A DNA stretch of 64,000 nt, from positions 20,504 through 84,503 of the forward strand of contig JBBIJR010000004.1 of assembly GCA_037445875.1 (NCBI GenBank). Direction: 5' to 3'. Within the stretch, counting starts at the first letter, position 1. Each line of letters opens with the position of its first letter. The translations under genes were made by a program, and so were the position numbers. Below the pieces are notes generated by a model that did not search any database, was not told where the DNA came from, and worked only from the letters and a program-made list of their open reading frames with translations. The stretch comes from JBBIJR01 sp037445875. GTDB taxonomy: Bacteria; CLD3; SB21. This document shows positions 59,052-64,000 of the stretch, piece after piece.

Positions 59052-60137
59052 TCAGGCGGGGAGAAAATAGAACGTCATCCCGAAGATCGCATATACGGCC
59101 AACAGCAGCACCCCCTCCATCCAGTTGGATTCGCCGTCCATCGAGATCAAACTCACAATACCCACCGAAAGTGCAACGGAGAGGACCTCGAACGGCGAGA
59201 AGATCAGGTCCATCGGTTTTCCGAACGCATAGCTGACAAACACGAGGACGGGTGCCACAAACAGCGCAATCTGAATGCTCGATCCGACCGCAATGTTCAT
59301 CGACAGGTCCATCTGGTTTTTGGCGGCTACGAGCACGGCGGTGCTGTGTTCCGCCGCATTTCCGATGATCGCCACGAGGATCACACCGACAAACACGTCC
59401 GTCATGCCCAGCGCGTGGGCCGTGTGCTCGACCGCACCCACCAGGTATTCACTCATCAAGGCGACAAAAGCCGTCGCGACCAGCAGAACGAGCACCGACC
59501 GCCTCACGCTCCATCCTCCGGTTTCGAGGGCCCCGGAGGCTGTGTGGCCGGACTCCCCGGCATAGAGATGTTTGTGGGTCCGCAGGGAAAAGACAAGACT
59601 GAGAACGTAAGCCAGGAACAACACAATGGCGATTTCGAGGCTGAGTTCCTGCTCGTGGACCAGTTCTTTTCCACTCACGAGGAAATGAAAGATGGCTGGA
59701 ACCACGAGGCCGATGGCGCTGAGCGTGAGCAAGGTGGCACCCATGCCGGCCGCGGTCCGGTTGAACGTTTGGTGCTCGAACTTGAACCCGCCGACCGTCA
59801 CGCTCAGGCCGAGAACGAGGAGAATGTTTCCGATGATGGAACCCGTGAGGGAAGCCTTGACCACGTCGTACAGGCCCGCCTTCAAGGCCATCAGGGCAAT
59901 GATCAACTCTGCAGCATTGCCGAAGGAGGCGTTCAAGAGGCCGCCCGGACCCGCTCCGAGCCTTTCCGACAAATGCTCCGTGGCTTTGCCCATCAGGCCG
60001 GCTAACGGGATGATCGCCGCAGCCGACACAAAGAAGAGCCACACCGGATCGGCGTGCAGAACATCCAGCACGATGGCCAGCGGTATGCAGGCAAGCAGCA
60101 GCAGCAGGGGCTCCACGGTCCATCTTCCAATTTTCAT
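59052..60137 (-). CDS. Calcium/proton exchanger, CaCA superfamily (Cax)
   Basis: 361 residues with about ten TM helices and the two inverted alpha-repeats GNAAELIIALMALKAG (near 73-88) and GNAAEHSTAVLVAAKNQMD (near 265-283), the ion-binding motifs of Cax. A loop between the halves (about 185-210) is hydrophilic and His-containing. It exports Ca2+ in exchange for protons at the inner membrane. AGAGGAG lies seven or eight bases before the ATG. It is monocistronic and divergent from the methyltransferase gene. Confidence 0.95.
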   Translation of the reverse strand: MKIGRWTVEPLLLLLACIPLAIVLDVLHADPVWLFFVSAAAIIPLAGLMGKATEHLSERLGAGPGGLLNASFGNAAELIIALMALKAGLYDVVKASLTGSIIGNILLVLGLSVTVGGFKFEHQTFNRTAAGMGATLLTLSAIGLVVPAIFHFLVSGKELVHEQELSLEIAIVLFLAYVLSLVFSLRTHKHLYAGESGHTASGALETGGWSVRRSVLVLLVATAFVALMSEYLVGAVEHTAHALGMTDVFVGVILVAIIGNAAEHSTAVLVAAKNQMDLSMNIAVGSSIQIALFVAPVLVFVSYAFGKPMDLIFSPFEVLSVALSVGIVSLISMDGESNWMEGVLLLAVYAIFGMTFYFLPA

Positions 60138-60160
60138 ACGCGACTCCTCTTTATGGAAAG

Positions 60161-60189
60161 TTGATTCTCTGTCTGTTTCCGCGTACTAT
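60161..60189 (+). promoter_or_regulatory. Promoter-like pair at the start of the ICMT-like gene
   Basis: TTGATT (60161-60166), a 17-bp spacer and TACTAT (60184-60189). If used, the first in-frame TTG at 60161 cannot be the start codon. Confidence 0.4.
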
Positions 60190-60802
60190 TGAGCCGTCTT
60201 TCATCGTTCGACTGCAGCGGATCGCTCAGCACCCATATGTTCACGTTCCTTTTCCACTGGTGATCGGTTTCGCTCTGGACGCGGCGAGTGCATTCACCGG
60301 AGCGTACACGCGTCGATGGGGAAACCGTTGCGGCCGTTGGGTCACGGTCATACTCGGGAACCTGTTGGGTGTCCCTCTGTGGGTCGTTGGACTGGGGCTG
60401 GCCGTGCGGACGCCCTCGCCGCCACTTTTCGCAGCCCTGCGGCCGATCGAAACGCTCGGATGGACGCTCATCGGTCTTGGCTGTGTCCTCCAGATCGCCG
60501 CTCTGCTTTCCCTGCGACTCAAAGCCGCAGCACCGTCCGCAGAAGACACGCTCGTGGACACAGGCATATACTCACGGATCAGGCATCCCATTTATGCAGG
60601 AATTTTCCTCGAATTTACTGCACTGATGTTGATCAAACCGATCCTCACGGTGGCGGTCGCTTCTACCGTCGGCATCATCTGGGCGGCATTGCAGGCACGC
60701 CTGGAAGAGCTCGACTTGCTGCGGCGGATCCCGGCCTACCGATGCTACGTTGACCGCGTTCCGCGTTTCATCCCTCGCACGGGCAGGAAGGCTTCCGGTT
60801 AA
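60161..60802 (+). CDS. ICMT/PEMT-like membrane methyltransferase
   Basis: Up to 213 residues, four or five TM helices, with the C-terminal isoprenylcysteine methyltransferase signature TLVDTGIYSRIRHPIYAGIFLEFTALML (SAM-binding) and ARLEELDLLRRIPAYRCYVDRVPRFIP. Substrates in bacteria are mostly unknown (lipids, quinones or isoprenoid groups). The start is unresolved: no in-frame ATG or GTG precedes the first TM helix, the only conventional candidate is a TTG at 60161, and a good promoter covers that spot, so a downstream ATT, ATC or CTG may be used. Confidence 0.8.
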   Translation: MILCLFPRTIEPSFIVRLQRIAQHPYVHVPFPLVIGFALDAASAFTGAYTRRWGNRCGRWVTVILGNLLGVPLWVVGLGLAVRTPSPPLFAALRPIETLGWTLIGLGCVLQIAALLSLRLKAAAPSAEDTLVDTGIYSRIRHPIYAGIFLEFTALMLIKPILTVAVASTVGIIWAALQARLEELDLLRRIPAYRCYVDRVPRFIPRTGRKASG

Positions 60803-60830
60803 ACATCACGCGAGGCTCGCTGTGCTCCGT

Positions 60831-60866
60831 CAATAAAAAGCCCCCACCGTTTCCAGCAGGGGCTTT
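60831..60866 (-). terminator. Intrinsic terminator after the secreted protein gene
   Basis: Stem AAAGCCCC (60837-60844) with GGGGCTTT (60859-60866), 14-nt loop. On the minus strand it is followed by TTTTTATT. Between convergent genes, so it may stop both. Confidence 0.75.
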
Positions 60867-60889
60867 GTTCTTGCGGCCTTTCAGAACGG

Positions 60890-63800
60890 CTACTTGACCA
60901 ACAGCATCTTCCTGGCTTTCAGGAAGCTGCCTGCCTTGAGCCGGTAAATGTAGACTCCGCTGGTCACGCGGTGACCGATATTGTTGGTACCGTCCCACAC
61001 CACACGGTGCACACCGGCCTCGAGCTCTCCGGTAAAGAGCGCCCGCACTTCCTGACCCAGCACATTGTAAACGACCAGCGTGACTTTCGACTTCGCCGGA
61101 ACATCGAACTTGATCGACGTGCTCGGGTTGAACGGATTAGGATAATTCTGGTGCAGGGCGAATGCTGCCGGGACCATCACTTCCGTCTCGCTGGTCCGGG
61201 ATTCGTCATAGCGGATCCGGAACTTGCCCAGCTGCGAAACTTCGGCCCACACGGCCCGCCGGCTCGGATCCACCTTGGTCGTTATTTCCTGCAAACCTCC
61301 GACCGTTTCGCGGTAGATCACGACGTGATGGGCATCCATGCCCTCCGTCAGCAGCGTTTCATATCCGAAAGCCACGCGTACCGGCTTCTGCAGGGAGATG
61401 CCGGCAGGACCAAAGGCGTACCGGCTGATCGATTGTTCGTCATCCGTTTTCTTGTCCATCGGATAGACCGTCAGGTAGGACTCCTCTCGAAGGGCGTCCG
61501 CCGGTACATAGAGCGCGGCCACACCGTCGAAACTGCTGACCGATCCGCCGTCGCCGGGTTTCGTCAGCGTCGCCGTCAGATTGCGCGAGAAGACCTGCTG
61601 ATTGCCCGCCGTATCCGAGACTGTGACGGTAAACGCGTACGTCCCGGTCTGATCGAGGTAGTAGTGGCCGTAGTACACCTGATTGGCGTAATCCACCGTG
61701 TCCACCGTGATACCGCCGGTCGTGAGGTCCGGTTTGGTGGCCGTGAACACAGGAATCGAAGCGATCGGCTCATTCATGATCGCCACGACGTCAAGCTGCC
61801 GCGTCACATAGTTGTCCTGGAAGAAGTTGATTTCGACCATCGGCGGCGTCGCATCGAGGATCCTCATTTCTACCTGCACGTTGAGTGCAGGCTCATCGGG
61901 ATCGTTACTGTTGATGGTCAGCGTCGTATTGTGCACGCCGTAACCGAGCCCGGTGGAGACCATCTTGAGATCGAGCGTCGTGTTGCTCCCGGATCCTACC
62001 GTGCCGCCGGGAGAACTCGGCACAAGCCAGCTCGCGCCCGGCGTGACGGTAAAGTCCAGATCGCCGAGGCCCGTGTTGGAAATGATGAGTGAGCGGGTAA
62101 GCGAATCTCCGTAGCCGACCGCCACCCGGAAGCTGTCCTGCGAAAGGCCTATTTCAGAGAACAGGATCGTGTCCACGCGCACATGGACTGGAATTTCCAC
62201 CAACGCCTCATCCGGGTCGTTGGATGTGATGCTCAGGACCGCGTAGTAGTCGCCGATCGGCAGCGTATCGGGACGGGCTTTGACCGTCAGGATCCCGTTA
62301 CCGCCACCGGGTACCGTTCCGTCGACCGGATTGAGCGTCAACCACGAAACATCGGGTTCGGTCTCATACAAATAGAAGCCGATGCCGCCCTCGCCCTGCA
62401 CAAAGTAGATGCCCGTATTCGCGGGAGTGGCCACATACGCCAAACCGCCATCGTCGATGTAGAGTCCCCCGCCTTTGCCTTCGGTAAGACCGGACAGCGG
62501 AATCGTTGTCACGCTCCATTCCTCGGTCACGAGATCGAACTCGTACCACAGGGAGTCCCCGTAGTCGCCGTAGCTGTACAGCTTCTTTCCGACGGGATCG
62601 ATGGCGCTCCCCAGCACCGCGCCGTCCGGCAGAGAATCCAACAGCGTCCACTGCTGCGTCACGACGTTGTATTTTGCGAACTGCTGGTAGCCGTCACCCG
62701 GAATGTTGTAGAAATGGCCGTTATAGAAGTCCAGACCGCCCCATTCGTTGTCGTAGATGAAGTCACCGAAGCCGGGATGCGGCAGGGTATCGGCCATCTG
62801 CACGGCCGGGTCGTAGGCGATGAAGTTATACTCATTAATGAAGTACACCTTACCGTTGTATGCTTCGATGTTGCCCGTCTGAATGTAGGCCAGTGTGTCG
62901 ACGTCCCACTGATCGAGTCCTATATCGTAGATGCCCATGTAGTCGTTATTCGTGTACGTCGTGTAGATCTTTCCGTTCATGTACGCCGCGCCGCCGTTGT
63001 TGCCGCTGTAGATCGGGCAATCGGTCAGCTGGAACCACTGGTCCAGGTCGGGCACGTACTTATAGAACGTATTACCCTGGTTTTCCTGCGCGTAGATGAT
63101 GTTCGTATTCGGATCCACGGCCACGCAGGTCAGCGGCAATGGCGAGTCCGCTTTGCGGACAAAGTAGCCCGGCGCGAGGGGAAGCAGGCCCTTCAGACCG
63201 GATCGCAGCGAGCGGCCCTGGTTGTTCCGCACCGATCGTATGGGCCGGTCGAAGGTCTGCATCAGCGGTGCAAACGAGGGCCCCTGCGCGGGTCTCGCCA
63301 CCGCATGCCATGACAGCAGGCCGCTGCCCGTATTGTTGATCTGGACCTGCGCCGTGGTCGAGTCCGCCGGCCGCACGTAGATCAGCAGGCTGTCCGGCGT
63401 CACCGCGATGTCCGGCGGCAACACCGTGATGTTGAGCGGCACTTTCACACACGCGCGCGTGTAGTCGTCGCTGTGGATTTCCACGTAGTAGCGGTACGAA
63501 CCCGGAACCAGATTGGCCACGACCTTCACGTCCACGTTCTGTGAACCCGAGACGCCCACCACACCGCTGGAGGGATTGAGATATCCGTCGGGGCCGTACA
63601 GGTCCCAGGAACCGATGTAGCCGTCCCACGTGAGCGGGCCGCTCCCCGTATTTCCGATGGTGAGTGTTTGCGTCACGCTGTCGCCCGCGGCCACCGACAC
63701 TACAAAGCTGTCCGGCCCGACCGTGATCGTCGGCGGATTCGGCTGCAGGACTGCGAGATTAAAGGTCACGTTGACCGGCGACTCATCGGGATCGTTGCTC

Positions 63801-64000
63801 CCGATCTCAAAGACACCGGCATAACTGTCCGGCGTGAGGTCCGTCGCGTTGAACTTGACCGTCACCAACTGACTGCCGCTGCCCGGGATCGTCCCCGACG
63901 TGGGCGAAACCGACACGAACGGATTGATAGCATTGAGGAACGCTGACATGATATCCAGCGTCGCATTGTCGTCGATAAAGGCGCCGCCGGTACCCGCGTA
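60890..64000 (-). CDS. Large secreted protein with Ig-like/ASH repeats, propeller and C-terminal sorting domain (partial)
   Basis: 1036 residues visible; the frame is open to the right edge, so the N-terminus and signal are outside. Order: one partial and two complete Ig-like ASH/choice-of-anchor domains (visible 15-225: VSPTSGTIPGSGSQLVTVKF, GNTGSGPLTWDG), a kelch-like propeller (about 265-545: YVPDLDQWFQLTDCP, YDIGLDQWDVDTLAY), two more Ig-like domains (about 550-740), a Big/CHU-like domain and a ZU5-like segment (about 745-930), then the type IX-like sorting/FlgD-Ig tail (about 945-1036: LHQNYPNPFNPSTSI, VYNVLGQEV, WDGTN, GVYIYRLKAG). It is exported and probably bound at the cell surface. 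Repeats suggest adhesion or polymer binding. Confidence 0.9.
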   Translation of the reverse strand, partial: YAGTGGAFIDDNATLDIMSAFLNAINPFVSVSPTSGTIPGSGSQLVTVKFNATDLTPDSYAGVFEIGSNDPDESPVNVTFNLAVLQPNPPTITVGPDSFVVSVAAGDSVTQTLTIGNTGSGPLTWDGYIGSWDLYGPDGYLNPSSGVVGVSGSQNVDVKVVANLVPGSYRYYVEIHSDDYTRACVKVPLNITVLPPDIAVTPDSLLIYVRPADSTTAQVQINNTGSGLLSWHAVARPAQGPSFAPLMQTFDRPIRSVRNNQGRSLRSGLKGLLPLAPGYFVRKADSPLPLTCVAVDPNTNIIYAQENQGNTFYKYVPDLDQWFQLTDCPIYSGNNGGAAYMNGKIYTTYTNNDYMGIYDIGLDQWDVDTLAYIQTGNIEAYNGKVYFINEYNFIAYDPAVQMADTLPHPGFGDFIYDNEWGGLDFYNGHFYNIPGDGYQQFAKYNVVTQQWTLLDSLPDGAVLGSAIDPVGKKLYSYGDYGDSLWYEFDLVTEEWSVTTIPLSGLTEGKGGGLYIDDGGLAYVATPANTGIYFVQGEGGIGFYLYETEPDVSWLTLNPVDGTVPGGGNGILTVKARPDTLPIGDYYAVLSITSNDPDEALVEIPVHVRVDTILFSEIGLSQDSFRVAVGYGDSLTRSLIISNTGLGDLDFTVTPGASWLVPSSPGGTVGSGSNTTLDLKMVSTGLGYGVHNTTLTINSNDPDEPALNVQVEMRILDATPPMVEINFFQDNYVTRQLDVVAIMNEPIASIPVFTATKPDLTTGGITVDTVDYANQVYYGHYYLDQTGTYAFTVTVSDTAGNQQVFSRNLTATLTKPGDGGSVSSFDGVAALYVPADALREESYLTVYPMDKKTDDEQSISRYAFGPAGISLQKPVRVAFGYETLLTEGMDAHHVVIYRETVGGLQEITTKVDPSRRAVWAEVSQLGKFRIRYDESRTSETEVMVPAAFALHQNYPNPFNPSTSIKFDVPAKSKVTLVVYNVLGQEVRALFTGELEAGVHRVVWDGTNNIGHRVTSGVYIYRLKAGSFLKARKMLLVK

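Noticed and set aside
1..64000. CRISPR array, integrase, transposase or prophage
   Set aside because: No regularly spaced direct repeats and no transposase, integrase or phage structural motifs were seen on either strand.

Overview
The window looks like part of a metagenome-assembled genome (three runs of N, all inside coding sequence) from a GC-rich bacterium of the wider Fibrobacterota-Chlorobiota-Bacteroidota assemblage, possibly near Calditrichota or Ignavibacteria. The reasons are a secreted protein with the QNYPNPFNP-type C-terminal sorting domain, a BshA-type bacillithiol glycosyltransferase, DUF4292, DUF4199 and LuxR-HTH membrane proteins typical of Bacteroidota relatives, and a DPP III peptidase with the short HExxH zinc motif I recall from Caldithrix. 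The exact phylum cannot be settled from the sequence alone.

Layout. 1-1.9 kb: minus-strand operon of a PEBP protein, a BNR/Asp-box propeller and a MoaD/ThiS-like protein cut by the edge. 2.4-9.7 kb: an eight-PAS membrane sensor without a kinase domain, followed by a hybrid histidine kinase, then three REP-like hairpins. 9.9-16.4 kb: copper island (HMA protein, M19 dipeptidase, CopA ATPase, a class III cyclase with TPRs, and an AraC regulator carrying its own HMA domain). 16.5-22.4 kb: TagI, an HD-GYP response regulator, a LytS/LytR pair with LiaF-like and DUF5668 envelope proteins, a 4-TM protein with a Cys-rich tail, and DUF2721. 22.4-25.9 kb: DPP III and the C-terminal half of a split CarB. 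26-31.9 kb: DUF2147, a yceI-marR-lipoprotein cluster, an ECF sigma/anti-sigma/Spy-like operon and an amidohydrolase. 32.2-35.9 kb: LuxR-HTH membrane protein, DUF4199, a VOC relic, guaB, and a LOG gene broken by two frameshifts. 36-39.7 kb: TPR, DUF4292, GT2 and smpB operon. 39.9-49 kb: CBS protein, DUF309, PAS kinase, PriA, a 658-residue protein I do not recognise, and an RsbU-type phosphatase fused to an RsbW-like ATPase. 49.1-52.7 kb: porin, FMN-binding protein, tri-histidine membrane protein and ApbE, behind a strong promoter with two Fur-like inverted repeats. 52.9-58.9 kb: seven-gene housekeeping operon (thiL, M24 peptidase, greA, small membrane protein, bshA, GDPD, carA). 59-64 kb: Ca2+/H+ exchanger, an ICMT-like methyltransferase and a large secreted protein running off the right edge.

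Themes. Signalling is dense: three histidine kinases, two response regulators, a cyclase, an ECF system and a PP2C module. The promoters share a recurrent TTGnnn-N16-18-TATATT design, and at least one (the HMA-AraC gene) sits so close to its ATG that the mRNA should be leaderless. The most promising candidates for undescribed biology are the apparently Fur-controlled flavinylation operon at 49-52.7 kb, the copper-sensing AraC regulator with a matching direct repeat upstream of copA, the split carB, and the 658-residue orphan at 44.7-46.7 kb.
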